The notes: generated by a model not told the origin, from the letters alone. Shown: positions 1 to 7,729, counted from the first letter of the stretch. The stretch: DNA of 16,194 bases from an uncultured bacterium (GCA_937928585.1 CALEZK010000133.1:1-16194); one strand, 5' to 3'. Translations and numbers: made by a program.

Positions 1-1
1 C

Positions 2-1255
2 CTTAAGACGCCCGACGCTTCGGTGTTTGAAGAGTTTCACAAAGGCAGCGACGACCGCGCGCTTTCCACGACGATGGCTTTCGTACGCATTCTCGGAAAG
101 CTGCTTCGGGAGAAGGAATTCTCGAAGTATATTGTGCCTATTGTGCCGGACGAAGCGCGCACGTTTGGAATGGAATCACTGTTCCGCCAGATCGGCATTT
201 ACTCGCATGTCGGCCAGTTGTACGAACCGGTCGACTCGGACACCTTGATTTACTACAAAGAAGCCAAAGACGGGCAGATACTCGAAGAGGGCATCACGGA
301 AGCCGGATCGATGTCTTCCTTTATCGCGGCGGGCACGGCGTACTCGACGCACGGCATACCGATGGTGCCGTTCTTCATTTACTATTCGATGTTTGGCTTG
401 CAGCGAATCGGCGACCTGATCTGGGCAGCGGGCGATATGCGCTGCCGCGGATTCCTGCTGGGCGCGACCGCGGGCCGCACGACGCTTGCGGGCGAAGGTC
501 TCCAGCACCAGGATGGCCACAGCCATGTGCTTGCGCTGCCGGTTCCGAACCTGATCGCGTACGATCCGTGCTTCGCGTATGAACTCGCGGTGATAATTCG
601 CGATGGTATTCGCCGCATGTACGAGGAACAGGAAAGCATTTTCTATTACATCACCGTGGGCAACGAGAATTACCCGATGCTTCCGATGCCGAAGGGCGCG
701 GAGGAGGGCATTCTGCGCGGAATGTACAAGCTGCGCCCCTCGACGCAGAAGAAGGCAAAGCTCAAGGCGACCATACTTGGCAGCGGCGCGATCCTGAACG
801 AAGCGCTCAAAGCGCAAGACATGCTTGCTAACGATTATGGCGTTGCGACGGACGTATGGAGCGTTACCAGTTACAAGGAACTCCGCAAGGACATTCTCGA
901 GGTTGCACGCTGGAACATGCTGCACCCCGGCGAGAAGCCACGCGAATCTTACGTAACGACGTGCCTGAAAGGCGAGGCGGGGCCGGTGATTGCCGCGTCC
1001 GATTACATGAAGCTGCTTCCGGACAGCCTTGGCCAAGCGATTCCGCAGCGTCTCGTCGCGCTTGGCACGAACGGCTATGGCCGCAGCGAGTCACGCAAGG
1101 AACTTCGCGAGTTCTTCGAAGTGGACGCGCGCTGGATTACCTTTGCAACGCTGCACGGCTTGTATCTTGACGGGAAGATAAAGCTTGATGTGGTCAAGAA
1201 GGCCATGACCGCGCTGGAAATCGATCCCAATAAACTCAACCCAATGATTAGCTAA
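2..1255 (+). CDS. aceE: Pyruvate dehydrogenase E1 component, homodimeric AceE type (5'-partial)
   Basis: This is the C-terminal part (417 residues visible) of the thiamine-diphosphate-dependent E1 enzyme, which decarboxylates pyruvate and passes the acetyl group to lipoyl-E2. The frame is open to the window edge, so the gene starts upstream; the GTG at 23 is an internal valine codon. AceE proteins are near 890 residues, so roughly the first 470 are missing. The visible part follows E. coli AceE closely from memory: STTMAFVR, DEARTFGMESLFRQIGIY, YYKEAKDGQILEEGITEAG (the EEGI glutamate probably being the one that contacts the cofactor aminopyrimidine), FYIYYSMFG-like FFIYYSMFG, GLQHQDGHSH and RWNMLHP. 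This is the single-chain E1 of Proteobacteria and Actinobacteria, not the alpha2beta2 form. E2 follows 21 bases downstream and E3 after that, giving a full complex operon. Identification is very secure. Confidence 0.97.
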   Translation, partial: LKTPDASVFEEFHKGSDDRALSTTMAFVRILGKLLREKEFSKYIVPIVPDEARTFGMESLFRQIGIYSHVGQLYEPVDSDTLIYYKEAKDGQILEEGITEAGSMSSFIAAGTAYSTHGIPMVPFFIYYSMFGLQRIGDLIWAAGDMRCRGFLLGATAGRTTLAGEGLQHQDGHSHVLALPVPNLIAYDPCFAYELAVIIRDGIRRMYEEQESIFYYITVGNENYPMLPMPKGAEEGILRGMYKLRPSTQKKAKLKATILGSGAILNEALKAQDMLANDYGVATDVWSVTSYKELRKDILEVARWNMLHPGEKPRESYVTTCLKGEAGPVIAASDYMKLLPDSLGQAIPQRLVALGTNGYGRSESRKELREFFEVDARWITFATLHGLYLDGKIKLDVVKKAMTALEIDPNKLNPMIS

Positions 1256-1276
1256 GGCAGCCGGGGCACTTATCAC

Positions 1277-2605
1277 ATGACACGCGATTTCAAACTTCCC
1301 GCTCTTGCAGAGAACGTGGAAAAAGTAACCGTCACGAAGATGCTGGTCGCGGTGGGCGATGCCGTCCGCAAAGATCAACCGGTGATGGAAATTGAAACCG
1401 ACAAGGCGGCGACGGAAGTGCCGTCGAGCGTTGACGGCACCGTCACAGAAATTCGCGCGCAGGAAGGCCAGCTTTTGCGCGTTGGTGAGATTGTTTTTGT
1501 TGTCTCGGACAATGGCGCATCCGCGGCGCCGGTCGCGGCGCCGAAAGAAGCTGCGCCGGAACCCGTGAAGGCGGCTCCCGCCTCTGCGCCGGCACCTGCC
1601 GCGCCAGCAGCGGAAGTGCCAGCACCTGCGCCCGCTCCGATTCCATTGCGGCCTGCTCCTGTTGCTGCCGAGGTATCGACGGGGCATCCGGTACCGGCTT
1701 CGCCGTCAGTGCGGAGGCTCGCGCGCGAGATTGGCATTGACGTTAGCGTTGTGCCGGGCACGGGCCCAGGCGGGCGCGTAACAATGGAAGACGTCAAGTC
1801 GTATTCGCGCCGGGCGCGCCCCGCTGCAGCGCCTGCGGCGCGCGTCTCCTCCCCTGCTCCGTCGGCCGTTGCGCAAGCGCCGGTGATTGACACCTCGCGC
1901 TTTGGCGATATCGAGCGCGTGGCCATGAACAACGTGCGGCGTCGCACCGCGGAGAATTTGTCGAATGCGTGGGCAACAATTCCGCACGTGACACAATTCG
2001 ACAAGGCGGACGTCACCGCGCTGGAGCAGTTCCGCGAAAAATATGGCAAACGGGTCGAGGCATCAGGCGGCAAGCTTACGGTCACGGCGATCCTGGTGAA
2101 ACTGCTCGGGTCGGCATTGAAGAAGTATCCGCAGTTTAATTCCAGCGTCGACATGCAGGCGGAAGAGATCGTCTACAAGCGCTTCTACAATATTGGCGTC
2201 GCGGTCGATACGGATCGCGGCTTGTTGGTTCCGGTTGTCCACAATGTGGACACGAAGAGCGTGACGCAGATCGCTGTCGAGTTGCAGGGTATCGCGGCGC
2301 GCGCACGAGAAAAAAAGAGCCGGCTCGAAGAAATGCAGGGCGCCACGTTTACGGTGAGCAATCTTGGCGGCGTGGGGGGAATCGGCTTCACGCCGATTGT
2401 GAACCCGCCGGAGGTCGCGATTCTGGGTGTATCGCGTTCGCAGGTAGAACCCGTGTATGCCGATGGCGCGTTTCAGCCGAGGACGATGTTACCGCTGTCA
2501 TTGTCGTATGACCACCGTGTCATCGACGGTGCGGATGCGGCGCGTTTCCTGCGCTGGCTGTGCGAGGCGCTCGAACAGCCCATGCTCGCGCTATTGGAAG
2601 GCTAA
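1277..2605 (+). CDS. aceF: Dihydrolipoamide acetyltransferase, E2 of pyruvate dehydrogenase
   Basis: E2 forms the core of the pyruvate dehydrogenase complex and moves the acetyl group from its lipoyl arm to CoA. The protein has 442 residues. One lipoyl domain (about 1-78) carries ETDKA, with K43 as the lipoylated lysine. An Ala/Pro-rich linker (about 80-138) is followed by the peripheral-subunit-binding domain (about 141-174, SVRRLAREIGIDV then GTGPGGRVTMEDV), a second Ala/Pro linker, and the catalytic domain (about 206-442) ending in DHRVIDG with H413 and D417. E. coli AceF has three lipoyl domains; one is common elsewhere. The ATG at 1277 lies 21 bases after the aceE stop; no strong Shine-Dalgarno is seen, so translation may depend on coupling to aceE. 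Because a complete E1 and E3 flank it, acetyl transfer is far more likely than a 2-oxoglutarate or branched-chain substrate. Confidence 0.96.
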   Translation: MTRDFKLPALAENVEKVTVTKMLVAVGDAVRKDQPVMEIETDKAATEVPSSVDGTVTEIRAQEGQLLRVGEIVFVVSDNGASAAPVAAPKEAAPEPVKAAPASAPAPAAPAAEVPAPAPAPIPLRPAPVAAEVSTGHPVPASPSVRRLAREIGIDVSVVPGTGPGGRVTMEDVKSYSRRARPAAAPAARVSSPAPSAVAQAPVIDTSRFGDIERVAMNNVRRRTAENLSNAWATIPHVTQFDKADVTALEQFREKYGKRVEASGGKLTVTAILVKLLGSALKKYPQFNSSVDMQAEEIVYKRFYNIGVAVDTDRGLLVPVVHNVDTKSVTQIAVELQGIAARAREKKSRLEEMQGATFTVSNLGGVGGIGFTPIVNPPEVAILGVSRSQVEPVYADGAFQPRTMLPLSLSYDHRVIDGADAARFLRWLCEALEQPMLALLEG

Positions 2606-2610
2606 GTGTT

Positions 2611-2672
2611 CGCGGCAGCGCGGCTGCGTTGCCAGCGATGGAAATCGACCCGCCCGGCATTCATGCCGGGCG
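2611..2672 (+). repeat. Hairpins in the E2-E3 intergenic spacer
   Basis: The 85-base spacer between E2 and E3 holds two inverted repeats. The strong one pairs 2651-2660 (CGCCCGGCAT) perfectly with 2663-2672 (ATGCCGGGCG) around a two-base TC centre; in RNA the loop would open to about four to six bases. A weaker one pairs GCAGC (2615-2619) with GCTGC (2623-2627). There is no T-tract, so it does not look like an intrinsic terminator. The strong hairpin ends about 8 bases before the GAAGGGA ribosome binding site of lpd, so it could mark an RNA-processing point or tune E3 relative to E1/E2. The structure is seen; the role is inferred. Confidence 0.6.
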
Positions 2673-2679
2673 CGGCATT

Positions 2680-2686
2680 GAAGGGA
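2680..2686 (+). promoter_or_regulatory. Ribosome binding site of lpd
   Basis: GAAGGGA lies four bases before the ATG at 2691 and is the clearest Shine-Dalgarno in the operon. It supports this start and suggests that E3 is translated independently of E2, whose own start has no comparable signal. Confidence 0.6.
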
Positions 2687-2690
2687 CCTC

Positions 2691-4115
2691 ATGAGTAAAG
2701 AAACCGGTAAGCGGGTTGTCATAATTGGTGGCGGCCCCGGTGGCTATGCGGCAGCTTTCATGGCGGCGGACCTTGGCCTGGACGTTACCATGATTGATTT
2801 GGAGACGAATCCCGGGGGCGTTTGCCTGTATCGCGGTTGCATACCGTCAAAGGCGTTGTTGCACGTCGCCAAAGTGTTGCACGAAGCGGAAGACGCGGAA
2901 CACTGGGGAATCACTTACCCGAAGCCCAAAATAAATCTTGAGAAAACGCGCGCGGCAAAAGACGCCGTTGTAGCCAAGATGACCGGGGGACTCGGTCAAC
3001 TCTGCAAGGCGCGCAAGGTGAACTATGTGCAGGGCCGCGCGAGCTTCGAAGATTCGACCACGATCAAAGTGACCAGTCAGGACGGCGCTGAGAAACTAAT
3101 CAACACTGATTACACCATTCTTGCGGCGGGATCGCGACCGGTGACCATTCCGGAATTGTTTGTGGAATCGGATCGCATCTGGAATTCCACAACGGCATTG
3201 CAACTGCAGGAAGTTCCGAAATCACTCCTCGTGGTGGGTGGTGGTTACATCGGTCTGGAATTGGGATCGGTATACGCCGCACTGGGATCAAAAGTGACCG
3301 TTGTCGAAATGACGCCCTCGCTGCTGCCCGGCGCGGACGAAGATCTTGTGACCGTGCTTGCACAGCGCATCGAAAAGAACTTCGAATCCGTTCTGCTGAA
3401 TACCAAGGTCGTCGGTGTTGAAGAAGAAAAGAACGGTATCGCCGTGACACTCGAAGCGGCAGACGGCAAGACCCGTACGGAGACCTTTGACAACGTACTC
3501 GTAAGCATCGGTCGCAAACCGAATTCCAGCGGGCTTGGCCTCAACCATACCAAAGTAGTTGTGAATGCACGCGGATTCGTGGAAGTCGATGAACAGCGAC
3601 GTACCGCAGACGCGGCAATTTTCGCGATTGGCGATATCGCGGGGGATCCGATGCTGGCGCACAAGGCATCGCATGAAGGGCGCGTGGCGGCGGAGGTTAT
3701 TGCGGGCCACAACGTCGCGTTCGAACCGCGCGCGATACCGGCGGTGGTGTTCACGGATCCCGAGTTGGCGTGGTGCGGGATCACCGAACAGCAGGCGAAA
3801 AAAGAGAATCGCGAAGTGAATGTTGCGCGGTTTCCGTGGTCTGCGTCGGGCCGTGCCAGCACGATTCACCGTAATGACGGACTTACCAAACTCATCACCG
3901 AGCCAGAGACCAATCGGGTGCTTGGTGTCGGCATCGTGGGGTCAGGAGCGGGCGAGCTCATTGCTCAGGGCGTTATCGCCATCGAGATGGGTGCCACCGC
4001 GACCGACGTCGGCATGTCCATTCACCCGCACCCGACGTTGAGCGAGACGATCATGGAATCCGCGGACGTCATCTTCGGCAACGCGACCCACCTGTATCGC
4101 CCGAAGAAAAAGTGA
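2691..4115 (+). CDS. lpd: Dihydrolipoamide dehydrogenase, E3
   Basis: This FAD flavoenzyme reoxidises the dihydrolipoyl arm of E2 and reduces NAD+. Its 474 residues match the usual family length. The N-terminal FAD-binding motif is IIGGGPGGYAAAF (about 11-23). The redox disulfide is in GGVCLYRGCIPSK, with C45 and C50. The NAD-binding fold has VVGGGYIGLELGSVYAALG (about 181-200). AIFAIGDIAGDPMLAHKA marks the second FAD-contact strand, and HPHPTLSE near the C-terminus supplies the catalytic pair H447 and E452. All key residues are intact. It is the third gene of the pyruvate dehydrogenase operon and may also serve 2-oxoglutarate dehydrogenase or the glycine cleavage system, as in other bacteria with a single E3; the window cannot tell. 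The ATG at 2691 is fixed by a good ribosome binding site. Confidence 0.97.
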   Translation: MSKETGKRVVIIGGGPGGYAAAFMAADLGLDVTMIDLETNPGGVCLYRGCIPSKALLHVAKVLHEAEDAEHWGITYPKPKINLEKTRAAKDAVVAKMTGGLGQLCKARKVNYVQGRASFEDSTTIKVTSQDGAEKLINTDYTILAAGSRPVTIPELFVESDRIWNSTTALQLQEVPKSLLVVGGGYIGLELGSVYAALGSKVTVVEMTPSLLPGADEDLVTVLAQRIEKNFESVLLNTKVVGVEEEKNGIAVTLEAADGKTRTETFDNVLVSIGRKPNSSGLGLNHTKVVVNARGFVEVDEQRRTADAAIFAIGDIAGDPMLAHKASHEGRVAAEVIAGHNVAFEPRAIPAVVFTDPELAWCGITEQQAKKENREVNVARFPWSASGRASTIHRNDGLTKLITEPETNRVLGVGIVGSGAGELIAQGVIAIEMGATATDVGMSIHPHPTLSETIMESADVIFGNATHLYRPKKK

Positions 4116-4123
4116 GCAAGATG

Positions 4124-4171
4124 CGGTCAATCTCGAGGGGTTACTTGAGTAACCCCTTGAGATGTTGACCG
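4124..4171. terminator. Long hairpin shared by the convergent lpd and uvrA 3' ends
   Basis: The inverted repeat pairs 4124-4145 with 4148-4171: a perfect nine-base inner stem (GGGGTTACT at 4137-4145, AGTAACCCC at 4148-4156), then A-T, one G-T wobble, five pairs, a two-base bulge (4164-4165) and six more pairs, 22 in all. It begins eight bases after the lpd stop. On the other strand the uvrA stop codon (4141-4143) and its last codons lie inside the stem. No T-run follows on the + strand; on the - strand a T-rich stretch (TTTTTCTTC, complement of about 4101-4111) starts about 13 bases beyond. A bidirectional terminator or mRNA 3'-end stabiliser is the best reading; classical intrinsic termination is not proven. 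Confidence 0.6.
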
Positions 4172-6996
4172 GTATAGGACTGTTTCGACTTCACGATTTG
4201 CTCGGGCGTACCCGCCGCAATAATTTTTCCGCCGCGATCGCCGCCTTCTGGACCGATATCGATAACCCAATCCGCGGTTTTGACGACATCCAGGTTATGC
4301 TCGATGACAATGACGGTATTGCCGGAGTCGACGAGGCGATGCAGCACTTCGAGAAGTTTGCCGACGTCTACGGCATGCAAACCCGTCGTTGGTTCATCAA
4401 GAATATAAAGCGTGCGCCCTGTTTGCCGTTTCGCGAGTTCCGTAGCCAGCTTGACGCGTTGCGCTTCGCCTCCGGACAGCGTGGTTGCCGCCTGCCCGAG
4501 CTTGACGTATCCCAGACCGACATCGTTTAGCGTTGCCAGTTTGGCGTAAGCCATGGGCACATTTCGGAAGAACTCACAGGCTTCCTCGACGGTCATATCC
4601 AATACTTCAAAAATATTCTTTCCCTTGTACCGAACTTCGAGCGTGTCGCGGCTGTACCGCATCCCCTTACACTCCTCGCACGGCACATAGACGTCGGGCA
4701 GGAAATGCATTTCAATGCGAATGACGCCGTCCCCTTCGCAAGTCTCGCATCTTCCACCCTTAACGTTGAAACTGAACCGTCCCGGCTTATATCCGCGCGC
4801 GCGCGCTTCCGGCACCATGCTGAATAGATCGCGGATGGGTCCGAATACGCCCGTGTATGTCGCCGGGTTTGAACGGGGGGTGCGCCCAATGGGCGACTGA
4901 TCGATGTCGATGACCTTGTCGATGTGCTGAAGGCCCTCGATCTTTGAATGTTTGCCCGGCTTGACGCGCGGCGTGTCGTATACGGCGCGTTGCGCCGCAG
5001 GGAATAGCGTTTCATTGATCAGGCTTGATTTACCCGATCCTGACACGCCTGTGACGCAGGTGAACACACCGAGCGGAAAAGTCGCGTCGACATTCTTGAG
5101 ATTGTTGTGTTGCGCGCCTTTGATGACAATGGACTTGCCATTCGACGTCCGGCGCTTTTGGGGAACGTGGATGCGATACGCGCCGGAAAGAAACTTGCCG
5201 GTCCAGGAATCCTTTGCCTTCATCACTTGCTGCGGCGTGCCTTGCGCAACGATGCGGCCTCCGTGCACGCCTGCACCGGGGCCGAGATCAATGACATGAT
5301 CGGCGGTCCGGACGGTGTCCTCATCGTGCTCGACAACGATCACGGTATTTCCAAGATCGCGAAGGCGGGTCAAGGTGGTAATGAGTTTTTGGTTGTCGCG
5401 CTGATGGAGCCCAATGCTAGGTTCATCGAGGATGTACAACACACCCATGAGGCCCGCGCCTATCTGGGTCGCAAGGCGAATGCGCTGCGATTCGCCGCCG
5501 GATAGGGTGCCTGCATTTCGTTCGAGGGAGAGATAGTCCAGACCGACATTTACGAGAAACCCAAGACGCTCGCGAATCTCCTTGAGGATGCGCTCCGCGA
5601 TCATGCGCTCCGTTTTGGAGAGGTCCATATCGCGAAAGTAATTTAGCGCTTCGCCAATCGACATGCCGGTGACGTCGAGTATCGATTTCCCGCCAACGGT
5701 AACCGCGATGGATTCAGGGCGCAAGCGCGCGCCTTTGCACGCCGGGCACGGCTTCGTGGACATGAACTCGCTTATCATTTCGCGCGCGCGCGCGCTTTCC
5801 GTTTCCTTGTAGCGGCGCTCGAGGTTTGGTATTACTCCTTCGAATACCCGCGCCATCTCCACAGTCTTTCGCTCGTTCGAGTAGGAGAAATCGACCAGTT
5901 CACCGTCCGAGCCGTAGAGTATTTTTTGTTGCACGGACTCGGGCAGGCGTTTCCACGGTGTTGCGGGATCCTGCTTGTAGTGTTTTACGACGCACTTCAG
6001 CGCGCGCATGTACCAGGCATCGAGCACGCGCCGAATGCTCCAGGGGCGGATTGCGCCGTCATCAATCGACAGGTCAGGGTCTGGCACGACGAGCTCCGGA
6101 TCTACTTCGATCGTCGTTCCCAATCCGGTGCACTCGGTACAAGCGCCATGCGGATTGTTGAATGAGAACATGCGCGGGGCCAGTTCTTCGAAACTGATGC
6201 CGCAATCGACGCACGCGAAGTGCTCGCTTTGCAGGGTTTCCGTCACCTTTTTATCGGGAGATTCCTGCCAGATCCGGATAATGCCCTCCGCGAGGCGCAG
6301 ACTTGTCTCGACTGAATCGGTGAGGCGACGCCCCAGCCCTTCTTTCACAACAACACGATCCACAACGACATCGATATCGTGTTTTACGTATCGTTCCAGT
6401 TCTATTTTTTCGTCAACGCTTCGGAACTCGCCGTTAACGCGGATTCGCGTGAATCCCTGTCGTTTAATATCCTCAAAAACTTTCTGGTAAGTGCCTTTGC
6501 GCTGGCGAATCAGTGGCGCGAGCAACTGGACGCGGGTGCCTTCCGGCAGCGACTGAATTCCATCGACGATTTGCTGGGCTGTCTGGGCCTGAATCGGTTT
6601 CCGGCAGTTGTAACAGTGGGGTTTGCCAATTCGCGCAAACAGCAGGCGAAGGTAATCGTAGACCTCCGTTACGGTGCCTACCGTCGAGCGGGGATTGCGA
6701 TGGGTGGTCTTCTGTTCAATCGATATGGCCGGACTCAGTCCTTCGATGTAGTCGAGGTCCGGTTTGTCCATCTGCTCCAGGAACTGGCGTGCGTAGGCGG
6801 ACAGACTCTCGACATAGCGGCGCTGTCCCTCGGCGTAAATGGTGTCGAACGCCAGGCTGGATTTGCCGGAACCGCTGAGGCCGGTTATCACAACGAGTTT
6901 ATCGCGAGGGATTGTAACGTTGATGTTCTTTAGATTGTGCTCGCGGGCGCCGCGTATGACGATGCTGTCCTGAAAGCTCTTCTTTTTCGATTGCAT
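4141..6996 (-). CDS. uvrA: Excinuclease ABC subunit A (UvrA)
   Basis: UvrA is the damage-sensing ATPase of nucleotide excision repair; it dimerises, scans DNA and loads UvrB. From the ATG at 6996 (MQSKKKSF) the protein has 951 residues, close to the family norm of about 940. The frame stays open to an ATG at 7062, but the extra 22 residues (MVPLPCLG onward) do not look like the UvrA N-terminus, which normally begins shortly before IRGAREHNLKNI, so 6996 is preferred; no strong Shine-Dalgarno supports either. The first ATPase half has Walker A GLSGSGKSS (39-47), the zinc module CVDCG...CTECTG and signature LSGGESQRIRLATQIG. The second has GVSGSGKSS, zinc module CETCEGDG...CEECKG, LSGGEAQRVKLATELAK and YILDEPTTGLH. 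All are intact. It converges with lpd and diverges from the cyclo-ligase gene, so it is probably monocistronic. Confidence 0.97.
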   Translation of the reverse strand: MQSKKKSFQDSIVIRGAREHNLKNINVTIPRDKLVVITGLSGSGKSSLAFDTIYAEGQRRYVESLSAYARQFLEQMDKPDLDYIEGLSPAISIEQKTTHRNPRSTVGTVTEVYDYLRLLFARIGKPHCYNCRKPIQAQTAQQIVDGIQSLPEGTRVQLLAPLIRQRKGTYQKVFEDIKRQGFTRIRVNGEFRSVDEKIELERYVKHDIDVVVDRVVVKEGLGRRLTDSVETSLRLAEGIIRIWQESPDKKVTETLQSEHFACVDCGISFEELAPRMFSFNNPHGACTECTGLGTTIEVDPELVVPDPDLSIDDGAIRPWSIRRVLDAWYMRALKCVVKHYKQDPATPWKRLPESVQQKILYGSDGELVDFSYSNERKTVEMARVFEGVIPNLERRYKETESARAREMISEFMSTKPCPACKGARLRPESIAVTVGGKSILDVTGMSIGEALNYFRDMDLSKTERMIAERILKEIRERLGFLVNVGLDYLSLERNAGTLSGGESQRIRLATQIGAGLMGVLYILDEPSIGLHQRDNQKLITTLTRLRDLGNTVIVVEHDEDTVRTADHVIDLGPGAGVHGGRIVAQGTPQQVMKAKDSWTGKFLSGAYRIHVPQKRRTSNGKSIVIKGAQHNNLKNVDATFPLGVFTCVTGVSGSGKSSLINETLFPAAQRAVYDTPRVKPGKHSKIEGLQHIDKVIDIDQSPIGRTPRSNPATYTGVFGPIRDLFSMVPEARARGYKPGRFSFNVKGGRCETCEGDGVIRIEMHFLPDVYVPCEECKGMRYSRDTLEVRYKGKNIFEVLDMTVEEACEFFRNVPMAYAKLATLNDVGLGYVKLGQAATTLSGGEAQRVKLATELAKRQTGRTLYILDEPTTGLHAVDVGKLLEVLHRLVDSGNTVIVIEHNLDVVKTADWVIDIGPEGGDRGGKIIAAGTPEQIVKSKQSYTGQHLKGLLK

Positions 6997-7052
6997 AGTG
7001 AATAGTACAGCCGTTGTTTTGAAGTTGCACGGTGGCATTCCGAGGCAGGGCA

Positions 7053-7075
7053 AAGGAACCACCTATACGTTCCTT
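7053..7075. promoter_or_regulatory. Palindrome in the uvrA/fau divergent spacer (possible operator)
   Basis: AAGGAAC (7053-7059) and GTTCCTT (7069-7075) form a perfect seven-base inverted repeat around nine bases, extendable by GC (7050-7051) against GC (7076-7077) across one unpaired A. It lies 57-79 bases upstream of the preferred uvrA start, in the only sizeable non-coding gap (165 bases) near uvrA. GAAC/GTTC half-sites recall LexA boxes of some phyla, but Gram-positive boxes space them by four bases, not nine. It could equally be a 5' leader hairpin. The palindrome is seen; operator function is a guess. Confidence 0.3.
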
Positions 7076-7149
7076 GCGGAGAGAAGTCGCCGAGAAGCAC
7101 CGCTGGTATTTTACCGAAAATCGCGCGCAAAGGCACGCACGCGTTCGGG

Positions 7150-7155
7150 TACAAT
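7150..7155 (+). promoter_or_regulatory. -10-like box placed for a leaderless fau transcript
   Basis: TACAAT matches the sigma-70 -10 consensus at five of six positions. It ends six bases before the ATG at 7162, so the hexamer sits at -12 to -7 if the A of the ATG is the first transcribed base. No Shine-Dalgarno precedes the ATG, which fits a leaderless mRNA. No convincing -35 box is seen 15-19 bases upstream, so this remains a candidate. Confidence 0.4.
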
Positions 7156-7161
7156 CGCGCC

Positions 7162-7728
7162 ATGGAGTCGAAAACTGAAATACGCGCGCGGCTATTGTTG
7201 CAACGCCGCGCACTCCCCACCGAAGCGGTGACGCGCCGCTCCAAGGCGATACACCAACACCTCTTCGGCCTGGAAGTATTCCGCGCGGCGCAATCGGTGT
7301 TTAGCTATGTCTCCTCAAAGGATGGCGAAGTGGATACGCTGGCGGTCATTGAACGGCTGCTTGGATCTGGCCGGGAGGTGCACTGTCCAGGTGCTGGCAT
7401 GCAAAGAACCCTGGAATGGCGGAAAATCAGCAAGATTGACGATCTGGTGCCTGGCCGGTTCTCGATACTGGAGCCGCACTCGGCTTGCCTGGTCAGCGAC
7501 ACGTCAAAAGGGGAAGTCGTCCTTGTGCCGGGAATTGCGTTTTCTGCCCGCGGCGAACGAATTGGTTACGGTGGCGGATACTTCGACCGTTTTTTGACGT
7601 CGTTCCGTGGGGTTTCGATTGGGCTTGCATTTGACATGCAGATGGTCGAGTCGATTCCGGTCGAGCCGCATGATACTCCGGTGCAGATGCTGGTGACGGA
7701 ATCCGGGGTCTACCACTGCCAGCCTTAA
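7162..7728 (+). CDS. fau: 5-formyltetrahydrofolate cyclo-ligase
   Basis: The enzyme (also called MTHFS, YgfA or YqgN) uses ATP to turn 5-formyl-tetrahydrofolate into 5,10-methenyl-tetrahydrofolate, returning a dead-end folate to one-carbon metabolism in the cytoplasm. The protein has 188 residues, the normal size. The N-terminus (KTEIRARLLLQRRAL, with ALPTEAVTRRS) is the typical basic helix with the ATP-contacting Lys/Arg region. The C-terminal signature spans about 121-145 (LVPGIAFSARGERIGYG, then GGYFDRFL), with glycine-rich substrate and phosphate contacts intact. The gene diverges from uvrA and runs tail-to-tail into the acyltransferase gene, one base separating the two stop codons. The ATG at 7162 gives the expected family start and lacks an SD, in line with leaderless translation. 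Confidence 0.93.
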   Translation: MESKTEIRARLLLQRRALPTEAVTRRSKAIHQHLFGLEVFRAAQSVFSYVSSKDGEVDTLAVIERLLGSGREVHCPGAGMQRTLEWRKISKIDDLVPGRFSILEPHSACLVSDTSKGEVVLVPGIAFSARGERIGYGGGYFDRFLTSFRGVSIGLAFDMQMVESIPVEPHDTPVQMLVTESGVYHCQP

Positions 7729-7729
7729 A

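Noticed and set aside
176..1036. 286-residue open frame on the - strand
   Set aside because: It lies opposite aceE, is very rich in Arg/Ala/His, and has no recognisable motif; it is a shadow of a GC-rich gene.
1375..2154. 259-residue open frame on the - strand
   Set aside because: Antisense of the E2 Ala/Pro linkers, giving Gly/Ala/Thr low complexity; no domain.
3245..3869. Two overlapping open frames (205 and 193 residues) on the - strand
   Set aside because: Both are opposite lpd, which is unambiguous and intact; neither has a ribosome site or family motif.
6997..7161. A 6S RNA gene next to fau (ygfA), as in gamma-proteobacteria
   Set aside because: The spacer is too short and lacks the long bubble-in-helix structure; only a seven-base palindrome is visible, and the usual ssrS gene is co-directional and about 180 bases long.
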